Part shown: positions 51,069 through 62,577 of the stretch, one piece after another
How the letters are laid out: the number at the start of each line of letters is the position of its first letter
Numbering within the stretch: the first letter of the stretch is position 1
Source of the DNA: Leucosporidium creatinivorum
Taxonomy: Eukaryota; Basidiomycota; Microbotryomycetes; Leucosporidiales; Leucosporidiaceae
Assembly: GCA_001600635.1 (NCBI GenBank)
Contig: BCKL01000044.1
Location: forward strand, 1-64,000
Length of the DNA: 64,000 bases
Direction: 5' to 3'
The notes under the pieces: generated by a model
Told to the model about the DNA's origin: nothing
The model's input: only the letters and a program-made list of their open reading frames with translations
Databases searched by the model: none
Made by a program: the position numbers and the translations under genes

Positions 51069-53413
51069 TCGGCTCAGCGCCAGAGAGATTGGCGAGGGGG
51101 AGGAAGAGGGATAGCAGTCTGTCTGTATAGCTGTTGCGTGCTGTGGAAAAGGACAAACACTTTGATACTTAGCTTGATGAAGGTGCGGGTGAGGAGAGGT
51201 GCGAGATGAAGAAGCGGACCCGACTTCACGGCGGAACCGCTCGGCCGCCTCTCTCCCTTCTTCGTCTCACTCTGCTTTTCTCGCTCTGCTTCTTTGCACT
51301 TGCTGGTCGGTCGGGGGCGGTTGTTATGGATGGTGGATGGAGATCTCGAGCGAAGAACGCTCTGATCGGGTACACAGTGCCGCGAGCGGCCTGAAAAGAG
51401 GTCGGAGGGCTCGCTTCATCGCTCTCGTCGTGACCTGCCCTCCCTACGGGGGGCGGGGCGCAATGCAAACGTGGAACTTGGCTATCCCACACCAGAGTCA
51501 CAGCGCCCGCGTGGGAGAGCGTGAACTCCCTTGTCGATCCATTCAGGAGAAGGGGAGGCGTTCGACGGCTGCTGAGCTGGCTGGCGGGGCCGTGGGCTCT
51601 GTTGGTTTGTCAGCTGAATTTTGTCAAACCCTGCTCCCATACTGCTGGCGACGAAGTAGAGCGGTACGAGTCGGCTATAGCAAGACAGGGAGAGAGGAGC
51701 TCGGCGCTGGCTTTCGAAGCTCTGTGCAGAGGGTGCGCTCTGTGCAGCACTTCGATGAAGAAGGCGTCCAATCTTCATCTCATTTGCGCGCTCTTGCTGC
51801 CTTCGTCCATAGAGACATGCATCGGCCCTCAGTGTTGAAGGCTGTTGGGCGAAACGAGCGCCGAGACGAGGCCAGCGCGAGTGAGTTTGGGGTGCTGAGG
51901 CGAATGTTGAGGTATACTAGGCTCTCTGTAGTCCTCACTACTTCGCTTCTTCATGCATGACCTTCGGCACAGTGCACGCGACCTCGCATCGCCGACCTCC
52001 CCTGCTTCGGCGGTCGACCCTCGATGGGCGCCAGGCGTGCGGAGCACCAACTGAAGGTAAAAGCTGCTGAACATTCGATCGTCGAGCGCCTGGGAGGTTG
52101 GAGTGGATACCATGCTACAGTGCTACATCTGCAGAGCTCTCGCGGGCTCAGCGCACTTCTCGACTCTAAACGAGCTGTGACGAAAGGTCGAAAACTCGGC
52201 GATCCTTTGCAGCTCTGTCCCCGCTTGAAGTCGCCACGCTGCTTGCGCTCGCTGGGATAAGGCGAGGCGGCGGGGATGATACTGTACGTACTATGGCGTA
52301 CGAGTGACGTGTAGCTTACTTTCGAAGAGCTGCCAGCTCGGCGAAGGAGCTCGCCGCCTCCTCCCTGTCTCCTTCGATGGCTTCGAGATGAGACCGTCTT
52401 TCGTGGTCGTGGACTAGCAGGGCTTGGTCGGCGGGGATGCTGGGCGTGTGAAAAAAGTGCGCTGTTGTGCAGAAAGGGAAAGCCAGCAGAGGGCAGGCAT
52501 TTCTCGGTAGAACGGGCTCTTTCGCAGAGGAGCGCCGAACAACTTTGGAGCGCTCTCGGGCGCGCTGCTTCGCTTCAAGGGGCCCAGCATCACTTGTCGC
52601 TGTCTGTGCACAACCGAGCTCGACGACGGCGTCGCTGAGCGCCGGATGACACTCGGTGTACAGAGGAAGAAGGAGTGGCGCCCGAAGGTGGCCAGGAAGC
52701 CGGCTCGGGTCTTGCCTGACCCTTCTCGGCGTGCAAAGGAATGCACACAATATTCGACGTAAGCGGGGCTCGCTTGATGGCGGGCGCAAAGTCAGGACAG
52801 AGCCCTTCAGCTTCCTCGGGAAAGGCTGGAGATGGCGACGTAAGCGGGGTTCAGAGTCGATGTTTTCTTTGCTGTTGGCGATTGCTGTAGGTTGATGGAG
52901 GACTACAGGGAGTACCGTACTGCACCGTATGCTGCTCTATGCATGCTGGAACCCCTCAGTCCAAGTCCCATCTCGAAAAAGAAGCTCCTCGCCGCCTCAG
53001 CTGCGCCGAAAGCTTCAGGTTCGATCTGCGCCTCTCCGCGTTTATCTTTGCTCCCCATGTTCCTCTGGCGGAAACATTCATTGACCGATTTAGCGATGAC
53101 ATCGTGCTGGCTGGGCGGAGTCCTCCCCTTCCCCTGTTTTTTCGTAGCGTGAAAAGAAGAGGTGGCCCCAGCCAACTCTTCCTCTCTCTCTCCTCCCTTC
53201 CGCTTTCCCTTTCACCTCCTACCTTTCGCCATGTCTACCGCGATGGAGACCAACCCTCGTGAATCTCTATCTCTTGCTCGTGCTTGCCCTTCGCAAGCCG
53301 GCGCCGAAGTCGGGCGTTCGCGCTTCTGCGGCGCGGGAGCCACCTTTCAGCTCGAGCCCGAGCATCTCCCTGTATCAAGCGACAGCAGCTAAGACTCTCT
53401 CCTTGCCCCAGAT
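51069..53413. other. Large gene-free region
   Basis: About 2.3 kb without a recognised gene. The left part is copy C of the dispersed segment. The right part holds the promoter and leader of the transporter at 53414, including an upstream ATG at 53231. That ATG may open a small coding exon (MSTAMETNP) joined by a GTGAATC donor at 53259 to the acceptor ending at 53411, which would keep the transporter frame; this is unproven. Confidence 0.5.
51145..51625 (-). repeat. Dispersed duplicated segment, copy C (no MYND gene attached)
   Basis: Landmarks in the same order as copies A and B: ACAAACACTTTGATACTTAG near 51155 (compare the MYND leader of copy B), the pyrimidine tract near 51247, GGTACACAGTGCCGCGAG near 51369, AAAAGAGGTCGGAGGGCTCG near 51395, and CTGAGCTGGCTGGCGGGGCC near 51570. 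In A and B the MYND start codon lies 235-244 bases before the tract; here that position falls inside the last fimbrin exons, so the gene body is missing. Confidence 0.55.
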
Positions 53414-55839
53414 ATGGCGCCCAAACACGAGGGCACTGAGCCCGGCCTCGAGATGACCACCGCTCTTCCCAAGGACGCGAAGACCAACGAGGCTGGTGTT
53501 CCCCAATACCTTGGACTCAGTGGCAACAAGCTTATTACTGCCATCACCGCCACCGCTACCACTGTGAGTACTCGCCGAAGTTCCTCCCTTCGGCGACCGA
53601 ACTTTCTTTGCTAACGCGTTTCTGTGTCGACTTTGTGCAGGGTTTCCTGCTCTTCGGATATGACCAGGGAGTCATGAGTGGACTGATTACCGGCAAGGAG
53701 TTCGTTCAGACCTTCCCTGCCTGCGACGCTGCCGTTCAGGGAGAGTACAAGGGTACGCGCTTTTGCTCGTCTTGTAGGCGCTGGGAGCTCGGGACCTCGA
53801 GCTGACTACTTCCCCTCACAGCTTCCATCCTCCAGGCTACCTACACCGCCATCTACGAGCTCGGATGTCTCGCTGGTGCCGTCGTCGGTCTCTTCTTCGG
53901 AAACAGGCTCGGTCGTCGTCGCATGATCCAGCTTGGAGCTAGTGAGTCTGCTCGATTTGCGCACAGGTCGCCCGAATTGATAGCTAATCGCCTCCCCTCT
54001 CCCTACAGTCGTCATGTGCATCGGTGTCGTTATTCAGATCACCGCCATTGACGGCTACCAGGCCGGTGTGCAGTTCTGCGTTGGTCGTGTCATCACTGGA
54101 GTCGGAAACGGTGGGTTGCTGCGCTACGGGTTGTGGTGAAGAGCAGCAGCTGACACGCGAATCGCTTCAACAGGAATGAACACCGCTACCATCCCCTCCT
54201 GGGTCGCCGAGACTTCGCGCTCCCACAACCGTGGTCTCCTCGTCTGCATTGAGGCCTCGATGATTGCCACCGGAACCGCCATTGCCTACTGGATCGACTT
54301 CGGACTCTCCTTCGTCCACACCTCGCTCAACTGGCGCCTTCCCATCGCCCTCCAGGTCATCTTCGCCGCCGGTCTCCTTGCCGGAGTTCACTACCTCCCC
54401 GAGTGTGAGTTGCTCGTCTCTTCGAGTTCTGCGAGAACCAGCGGCTGACTTGCCTCTTGCACTCTTTCAGCCCCCCGCTGGCTCATGCACGAGGGTCACC
54501 ACATCGAGGCTCAGCGCGTTGTCGCCGCCCTCACCGACGACCGATACGACTCGGAGGCCACCCTCCTCCAGACCCGCCTCATCATGCAGTCCATCGAGCA
54601 GTCTCACCAGCTTGGTGTCGTCAAGAAGCGCAACATGTTCACCAACGGCCCTACTCAGCACTTCCGTCGCATGCTCCTCGGCGCTTCGTCCCAGATCTTC
54701 CAGCAGATCGGAGGTTGCAACTCGGTCATCTGTACGTCTTGCGCAGCTACGCTGCGATTCGAACCGAGCTGACCTGACCCTCCACTGCAGACTTCTGCCC
54801 CGTCATCTTCGAGCAGTACCTCGGGCTCGACCGTCAGCTCTCGCTCATCCTCTCGGGAGTCAACGTCACCGTCTACGCCCTCTCCGCCTTCGGATCCTAC
54901 TTCGTCATTGAGCGTGTCGGCCGTCGCAAGATGTGAGTGCAGCTTGACCTCGGCGTCTAGCCTAGCCTCGGTTCTCGCGTCGAAACTGATCATTCTGCTC
55001 GGCGAACAGGTTCCTCATCGGTTCGGCTGGACAATGCCTCGCCATGGTCATTACTTTCGCCTGCCTTATTGATGGCAAGCCCAAAACTGCAAACGGCGCC
55101 GTACTAGGCCTCTTTTTGTTCCTCTTCTTCTTCGGATCGACTTGGCTCGAGCTCCCTTGGTGAGTCTCCCGCCGAAGCCGTTCTGGAGCCTCTGCAGAGC
55201 CTCAAGAGCCCCAGAGCAGCAGACGCTCTTACCAAGAGACATTAGGACGTCCCGCTAACCCCCTTGATGCTCCGCAGGCTCTACCCCGCCGAGATCAACC
55301 CTCTCCGCACTCGTACCAACGCCAACGCCGTCTCGACCATTTCCAACTGGCTCTTCAACTTCGCTGTTGTGCAGTGGACTCCTCCTTTCCTCGCTGTTAC
55401 CCCCTGGGGGTGCTTCTTGTTCTTGTGAGTCTCTCACCGAGCCAACGCCGAGAACGAGCGAGCGCCGAGAACGAACGGCTCGCTGACCCTTTCGCTTGTC
55501 CCTTCCTCTCACAGCGCCGTCATGAACTTCCTCTTCATTCCCGTAATCTGGTTCTTCTACATCGAGACCGCCGGCCGCACCCTCGAGGAGATCGACCTCA
55601 TCTTTGCCTCTGGATTCGCCGAGCAGCGCTCGTACGTCGCCGTCGCCAACGACCTCCCCAAGATGGAGGACGCCGAGATCCAGTCGGAGCTCGACCGCCT
55701 CCACCGTGAGCACCAGGCTCGCAAGGGACGTCCCAGCGAGGAGGGAACTTCGACTCCCCGCGACGACCAAACCATTGTGGGCGAGGAGGAGGCTCGGAAC
55801 GAGAAGGCCAAGCACACCAACGGAGAGGCTCAGGTCTAG
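53414..55839 (+). CDS. Hexose-type sugar transporter, major facilitator superfamily (SP family)
   Basis: Ten exons: 53414-53563, 53641-53752, 53822-53941, 54009-54110, 54174-54404, 54471-54731, 54791-54932, 55010-55159, 55278-55424, 55515-55839; 579 residues, close to typical fungal sugar porters. Hallmarks in order: GFLLFGYDQGVMSGLI in helix 1, NRLGRRRMIQ, VGRVITGVGNGMNTATIP with the following ETS/R pattern, LPESPRWLMHEGH, QQIGGCNSVIYFCPVIFEQ in helix 7, ERVGRRKM, and FFYIETAGRTLEEIDLIF at the end. The C-terminal tail of about 60 residues is charged and likely cytosolic. It probably imports a hexose or related sugar by proton symport or facilitated diffusion; the substrate is unknown. It belongs to a different SP subgroup from the transporter at 15947, so the two are not recent duplicates. 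Codon use is strongly C-ending, suggesting high expression. Confidence 0.9.
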
Positions 55840-56210
55840 AGTAACTTCTCCTATACACATGTACATAGCCCTAGAACACCTCATTTCATTAGATCTTAAT
55901 CCAGTAGAAGCTTTTCACCTACAGCTCTACAGAGTCCGAAGCGAGCCTTTCTCTTGTGAAGTTGGCCTCGAGAAAAACGGGAGCACCGACTCAGAGAAAG
56001 CGAAGGCCGCTCTCCTCCCAGTACACTACAGGATAGCTGCCGACGAGATCAGATCAAAAGCTGTAGACGAATCACCTCTCAAATCGACCGGCCATCTCGC
56101 AGCGTCGAGACTCGCCCACTTCTGTCGGCCGAAACCTCGGCGATGGCTTTCGCTCTTTTTGCACTCAATTTTCGCGCGCTTGAGTGCTGAGGAGCTATTC
56201 CATAGGATAC
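55840..56210. other. Convergent intergenic region
   Basis: 370 bases between two convergent genes; lower GC just after the transporter stop (CATTTCATTAGATCTTAATC) fits a 3' UTR with a polyadenylation region. Nothing else recognised. Confidence 0.4.
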
Positions 56211-57039
56211 CTAGCGCTGTAGGAGAGTGCTGAAGGTTAACAATCGTTCACAGCTCATGCAGAACACCGCACTCACCCCGAGCGACACCTCGGCGGTGGC
56301 AGAAGGGCCAGGCGGCGCTGGCAGAGCAGCAGGAAGAGGCCAGCCATCGTCCAGCAGCTCTCGCCGGCCGATATGAATACCGTTGAAAGCCCCTCCGATA
56401 GCGTCCCCTCCCTTTTTGAATCCATCTACGGAGCGAGGGTTAGTGGGAAGCAGGAGTGCAGGTCAGTCTCAGCAGCTCATACCTCCGATTTGCTTGCGGA
56501 CCGAGGCAGCGCCGGCTGTCACTACTCCGACGACTGACATGACATCGAGAGGTGTGGTGAGTGTGCTGCCCGCGAGAAGGTGTCAGACGGGTCCCGAAAC
56601 GAGAGGAGAACTCAGCGCCGAACGGGAAGAAGAGGAAATCGTGAACCGTCTGGTACTCCCCGCTGCGCCATAGCCAGACCCCTACACCAGCCAGTACGGC
56701 AATAATCACCACCCAGACCACAATCTTCTGGATCTTGGTGACTTTCTGCTCTCACCTCGGCGGTCAGCTTGCCTCGAGCCTTCTGTCCCTCATCGCCAAA
56801 CTCACCACATGCCTCCCCTCCCCTCTCGACTCCTTGATCTTCTTCTTCACCGCTTTTGCCCTCTTGTGCACTTTGTGAAGCCCTCGACGAAGTTTGCTTT
56901 TCTTCTTCCCCTCCGAGTGCATGATGAGCTGCCGCTCGAGCTGCTCCTCCGAATCTTGGGAGCTGCTGCCCTCCTCCAGTGAGGAGAGGTCAGAGTCGGA
57001 GAGCTGGGTTGGGCGGCGAGATCGTGTAGTGCTGGACAT
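56211..57039 (-). CDS. Small single-pass membrane protein, uncharacterised
   Basis: Not recognised as a named family. Exon 1 is 57039-56806 (78 codons), starting MSSTTRSRRPTQLSDSDLSS, with an acidic Ser-rich stretch and then a strongly basic helix (GKKKSKLRRGLHKVHKRAKA). A 60-base intron leads to exon 2 from 56745 (KVTKIQK), which carries one clear membrane helix, IVVWVVIIAVLAGVGVWLW. The position of the second donor is unclear. Downstream exon-like sequence includes GVVTAGAASVRKQIG, which joins in phase through an acceptor at 56426 to DGFKKGGDAIGGAFNGIHIG (last exon 56425-56211). The basic stretch before the helix suggests a tail on the cytosolic face or lipid contact. The 5' half is well supported and the 3' half is tentative. 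It is tail-to-tail with the sugar transporter. Confidence 0.55.
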
Positions 57040-58158
57040 GCGAGCGAGAGATGAGGAAGCAGAAAGGTGCAAGACGGCGAACGAACGAAGTTGACAAGTC
57101 CGAGGAGGGGGTCTCGCTTCAATCGTGAGGAACGGAAAATGTAGGTGAGTAGACAAATGTTCGAATCTTGCTCAGAGGATGGCCAAAGAGTATCCTGCGC
57201 GAAGACCGAGCTGTACTCAGCACGCCGAGCATGCTTCAGCCTTCGCCGAAGGGGGTGTGAACAGGCTGGAGTCGAGCAAGACAGCGCGAGAGAGCAGGCA
57301 GCCTTCTGTTACATTTGTGCTAACCCTTTGAGACCTCAAGCACCTGCTAAAACTCCGCTCATAGTGATGAAAGGGAGAGTGACTTACGGTCACCTCGACG
57401 GACGACTTCCTCCTTGCTCTCCAACCTCGTCGGCGCTTCTCGCTGAGTCTCTCGCCACTTCGACCGGAGCTGCACCTCTCCCGTACCATCGACCTACAGG
57501 CCTCGTACAGCCTTGCTACGGAGCCGCGTCAACCCGCTTCCCCTCTTTCGAACGGTCCTCAACCGCTCCTTCGCCCGTTCGACTGCCGTCTGAGCCTCGA
57601 ATCGACCTCCGACGCGCTTGGGAGACTACAGATATCTCGGTATAGCTTATAGGCATCTCGTGCAGCGTTCATACAGGTGAGTCGAGCTGTCTTAGCTGCT
57701 GCAGGCCCGTGTTTTCCTCCGCGAAGGCGAGCGGGATGGGAGGGAGGAGTCGAGCGCGGCTCAGCCGGGGTGGTAGATGTACCGAAGCACTTGGCAGAGC
57801 CTCTGCTGCAAAGCGAGGTCCTGTACGATTGCAGGGGATTGGCGTGTTGCGGGGTCTGGCGCCGGCTCAGGGACTTCGGCGCAAGCGGGGCGTCCCGCTG
57901 GATTTGCAGGGCGTTAGGTCGCCGTTGGAGGTCTAGCGGGGCTACAGGACTGTAGGGCAAGAGCCGCCGAGCACTGTCGCTGATTCTCATCTCACCCCCG
58001 CATCACCAGGACCAGCGCGTGACGCCTTCGTCGGTCTCTCCGCCGTGCTGAGGAGCAGCTACCGAGCTCTCCAAGAATCACGAGCAGGTATGTACAGATC
58101 CAACTCGCTGAGCCGAACCACCGCTGACCTACTTGTTGCCCTACAGCACCGCGCAACG
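57040..58158. promoter_or_regulatory. Divergent intergenic region with 5' UTR intron of the Swi1-like gene
   Basis: About 1.1 kb between divergent start codons. No gene recognised. A probable 5' UTR intron of the Swi1-like gene is visible at 58088-58146 (GTATGT donor, GCTGACC branch, CTACAG acceptor), ending 12 bases before the ATG. Confidence 0.5.
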
Positions 58159-61100
58159 ATGTCTTACGACCCGAACAACCTTCAGCAGAACCCCAACCTC
58201 TTCCCCTTTAATCAAGTCCCTGGACAACCTCAGCAACAGCGACCGCAACAACTACCGGCCGGCCTCAACGCTGCTCAACTACAGCAGCTCAATCTCGCGC
58301 GAGGAGGGCAGCTCGGCGGCAACCAGCAGGGAGGGGTTGGGCCGGCGCATCTACAGGCGATGATCGCGGCGATGCAGAATAACGGGATGCAGGGAGGTCA
58401 GATGGGGCAGCCTCAGCAGTCGTTTGCACCGTCGCAGATGCAGGTGCCCCCTCAGCAGCAGCAGCAGCCGGCCGGTGGGCAGCTGACGATGGCGACGGTA
58501 CAGGATATGCTCAGGAATGGACAGCTGGTGAGCTTGGCTTCTCGTACTCACTGCTCGCTGAGCGGGCTGACCATTCGACTACGACCTACAGGCCCCCGAC
58601 CAATTCAACGCCCTCGCGACCCAAATTGCCGCCCTTCAGCAACGAAACGTCGGCCAAGGTCGAGCCGCTCAGCCTCAACCCCCTCAGAATCAGGGTCTCC
58701 AACGTTCATCTCAGCCCCAAGCACCCCAACAGCAACAGCAGTTCTTCTCCCCCGCTCCTCCTCAGCCCCAGCAACTCTCGGCGCACGGTGGCCCTCCTCC
58801 CGCTGTACCCAACTCCCCCGCCCTCAACACCAACACCGACGAGCAAGGTCGTGTTCCCCTCCCTATTCTCACCCAGTACATGGAGTCGGTGCACCGCGCG
58901 AGGACGATGCAGCAGCGTGTCTCTGTCTTCCAGAACGCGCTGCAGACGGGCTACCTCCCTGCTGGAGCGGATGGCTCGCCCTCCAAGCCGATTCCTCCTG
59001 AGCAGAAGCCTGGGATTGAGAACCAGCTTAACGAGCTCAAGTGAGCGACCGCATTTCATCTCTGGCGCCGAAGTGACTGCTAACGACCTCTTGCCCGACG
59101 TAGACGAGCATGGCAGACTCTGGTGGCTACCGTCACCGCTTTCCAGAACCTCTGGACCCCACCGAGGATCGCCGCCGACTGGCAGGTACGTTGCACGTCT
59201 CCTCGACTCGGCATTGGACGTGCGCTGACGCTTCGCTTGTCATCTCCAGTCACATGCCGTCGAGCAGCAGGCCAAGCAACGAGCAGCTGTACGATATGCG
59301 TTCATTTCTGATGTCGCATCGTCGCTGACCCTTTGCCCTACAGCAGCAAGCACAAGCGGCTCAAGGCGGTCAAGCTCCTCAGCCAAACCAGCAGCAGCAA
59401 CAGCAGCAGCAACAGCATCAGCAGCAGCTTCAGCAGCACCAGCAGCAGCTTCAACAACTGCAAGCTCAGCAGGCCGCTCAGGCTGCCGCCGCCGCCGCTC
59501 AAGCCCAAGCCGCCGCCCAGCAAGCTCAGCAGCAACCTCAAACCGGCGCCACGAACCCCAACCTCAACTTCAGCTTCAACCCTCCGAACCCCGTCGCTCT
59601 CCAAGCCCAGCTGCTACAGAACGCTCGAGCTACCAAAGCCGCTCATCAGCAACAGCAACCCGCCGCAGGACAGGGCTTCCCTCAACCGCCTCCCGTTCCC
59701 GCCGTGCAGCAAATCACCCCTCAGCAGAGTCAGCAGGGCAAGGCCGTTATGCCTCCTCTTCATCTCCTTCAGACGACTGTACGTTGACGTCAATCGAGTC
59801 GTAGCGAGCTGCTCGAGCTGACCCTCGGCGTTCGCTCTCGTCGCAGCTCGACCCCAAGCAGTTCATGCAGACTCTATTCGAGCTCATGCGGAAACGAGGA
59901 GAGCCTATCACCGGCACTCCCTACATCGAAGGACGGGAGGTCGACCTCTACCAGCTCTATCAGTGTGTCGCGATGGCTGGAGGAAGCGCTCAGGTGAGAT
60001 CACAGTCTCTGTCGGTCGCTTCTTCATCGGCTTCGACGCTGACGAGCCTTTCGACGTACAGGTCAATTCGCAAGGAGCATGGCACCACATCGCCAAGCAG
60101 CTCGGCTGGGAGGTCGACATCTCGACCGATACGATGGCCTCGAGCTCGCCCGAAACGGTTCGCCTCTCGATGGAGCTCGCCAAGACGTACTCGAACTTGC
60201 TCAAGCCTTACGAGGAGGTGCGTCACTATTTCATCACTCCTCTTCCATTCTCGCCCCATCCTCCCCTGCGCCAGCGAGGACCGAGGCTGACTTCCGCCTT
60301 CGCCTCTGTCGACAGGTCTGGGCAAAGAGCATGGCCAAGCAGCGCCAGATGATCCTCGAGGCCGCTCAGCGCATGAATGCTCCGCCACCGAGTACCAACA
60401 AGGAGGAAGTCGCCGCCATGCACGCTCGTCTCGCCGCCGCTCAGCAGCAGCAACAGCAAGCCAAGCAGGCTCAGCTACAACAGCAGCAACAGCAGCAGCA
60501 AGCCGCTGTACCCCAACCGCCACCTCAGCAGCAGGGCAACGCTTTCGCCAATATGACGCCTCAGCAGCTCATGGCCTATGGCTTCAACTCGACGCAGGTC
60601 GAGTACATGAGGTCGCAGCAGCAGGCCGAGGCGAGCGCGACGGCGGGATTGGCGGCGGCTGGAGGAGACGTCAAGCCTCCGGGCCCTCAGCGGACGAACA
60701 GCATGTCGAGCCTCAAGCCGCAGACGACCGAGCCTTCGTTGGAGCAGATGAGCGAGGCGAGGAGCATCGTCAATCAGCTAAGGATGGCTGTGGAGGGCGT
60801 GAGACGTGAGTTGTAGCTCTCCTCGTCGTCTGAGAGCTCCGAGCTGACCATGTTCTCCACTGCAGCCAAGGTTCGACCGGTCGAGATTCCCGCCGAGGAC
60901 AGGACTCGCCTCGCAACGACGACCCATCAACTCGTACCCCTCGTCAAGAAGGTCATGGAGATCCTCCCTCTCTTCCTCGCCATGACTGGTCTTCGAGAGG
61001 ACGTCAAAAAGATCATCACTTTCGTGAGTCGAGCTCTGTGCTTGTCGTCGATTCGCTTACTGACCCCGCCGCTACCCAACAGGCCGCCCTCTTCAACGAC

Positions 61101-62240
61101 CAGATCCGCCTCATCGCCAACGACCAGTTCGCCCTCGACATGTCGGTCCTCGAGACCCTGCGAGGCCAATTCGAGCGCTGCTGGAACTACGTCAAGCTCA
61201 ATCACAAGGCTGCTCGCCCTCCCACCTCCGCCGATCCTACTCAAGCTCCGCCCGGCATGACGAAGGATCAGTTCTCGCTCATGGCGCAGAAGAACGCAGG
61301 TCTCCGCGTCGAGGACCTCAAACCCCCGCCCGTCAAGCATCGTCGACGAGCTTCCAACGCAACTACCTCTCCCGCCGGCGGCTTCTCCCCCTCAACACCG
61401 CAGACCGAAGCCGACTCGCCGGCGAAGGAAGGCGCCACCCCTCGAGGTAGCAAAGCCGCTCCCAAGGCTCGCGGCAAGAAGGCTCTCGACTCTGCGAGCT
61501 CACCGCCGCTCATCAAGACCGAGTCGCCTCGCCATATCGCTCCTTCGCCCGCCGGCTCGACAATTCCCATGCCCGTCGTGCAGGAGGAGCCTCAAGAGTC
61601 GCTTCCGCTCAAGCGCAAGCGCGAAGCCGAGGAGGCAGCCAACGACCCCGATGGCTTCATCGAGCGGACGTTGAGGACGTTCGGAGGAGGAGCCAACCCC
61701 GGCGCGTCGGCCGATACGTCTAAGCTGCTCGCCAAGGACCTCACCGGCCACCTTCCCTTCGACTTTAACCCTCTCTTCCCTCCCGCCCTCCAAGGCGAGA
61801 AGACCCTCTCCTTCCTCAGCGTCAACGGCCAAGGCGGCGAACTCGCTTCCCTTTTCGCCAACCACTCCGCCAACTCGGCCGCACCTCCTGCACCGAACCC
61901 TCCCGTCCTCCCCCCTCTCGATTGGGACCTTTACATCGACTCGAGCGCCGCTGGGTTCGACCTCGATGATGCTTCGACTCCCGAGCTCGGCAAGGATGAG
62001 CTGGACGAGGCTTCACCGCCTTCGGACGACGAGCGGGAGAGGCATCACCAGTCGAGCAATCACATGGTCGTCGACTCTTCGACGAGCAAGCTCGCGCTCG
62101 CTGCCACTTCGTTCGCAGCGGTCGAGGAGGATGGGTTCGACGCTTGGTTCGAGGGGGAGGGGTTCGGGAATGAGCCGCTACCCGAGTCGTGGGCTTGGGA
62201 GGGGGAGCTGCCGCAGGGGAGTTGGGCAATTCATCCTTGA
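58159..62240 (+). CDS. SWI1: ARID-domain SWI/SNF subunit, Swi1-like
   Basis: Ten exons: 58159-58527, 58592-59040, 59104-59185, 59250-59288, 59344-59778, 59847-59993, 60062-60217, 60316-60805, 60866-61023, 61083-62240; 1160 residues. Swi1 is the ARID DNA-binding subunit of the SWI/SNF chromatin-remodelling complex in the nucleus. The ARID lies at about residues 459-560: LDPKQFMQTLFELMRKRGEP, REVDLYQLYQCVAMAGGSAQ, then GAWHHIAKQLGW. The N-terminal third is Gln-rich with pure Q tracts coded by mixed CAG/CAA near 59387-59460, and a second Q tract follows the ARID near 60440-60510. The C-terminal part includes LFNDQIRLIANDQFALDMSV, a Lys/Arg patch (LKRKREAE) and an acidic, Trp-containing end. Gln-rich flanks plus one ARID match fungal Swi1 better than other ARID families. 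Exon 4 is 39 bases. All phases close. Confidence 0.85.
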
Positions 62241-62577
62241 GCTGGATTAAAGTTGGTGGAGCGTGAGGAGCGAGGGGGCCGCTTGTGCATGTGTGTACGC
62301 TCTTGTTAGCTCGTTTCTTAGTAGTCTAATTCGCCCCCTCTCCATCGCTGCAAACTGTATGCCGTTTGTCATTCTTGTTCATCTACAACTTCGAGCCGAG
62401 AGTTTGAGCTCGGACCATCGGAGGGGGGAGTCAAGAGCCGGCCAAGTCGATCTTCGCCTCTTTCCTTCCTGTTCGTCGCTGCTCGTTTCTTTGCTGCTTG
62501 TTTGACTTCGAAGACGACAATAGGTGAGTAGGTGTGATCGTGACGATGTCGACACAGCTCACAATATCTCCTACAGA
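62241..62577. promoter_or_regulatory. Intergenic region with 5' UTR intron of the PhzF-like gene
   Basis: About 340 bases between two same-strand genes. A 53-base 5' UTR intron (62524-62576) with GTGAGT donor and CTACAG acceptor ends one base before the ATG at 62578. No other feature recognised. Confidence 0.5.

Noticed and set aside
57660-58087. Possible small gene in the region upstream of the Swi1-like gene, with GTGAGT near 57680.
   Set aside because: Frames are short, lack a domain and cannot be chained through acceptors; it looks like promoter and leader sequence.
59387-59470. CAG-rich stretch in the Swi1-like gene considered as a microsatellite repeat element.
   Set aside because: It is a coding Gln tract made of mixed CAG and CAA codons within an open exon, typical of fungal Swi1 proteins.
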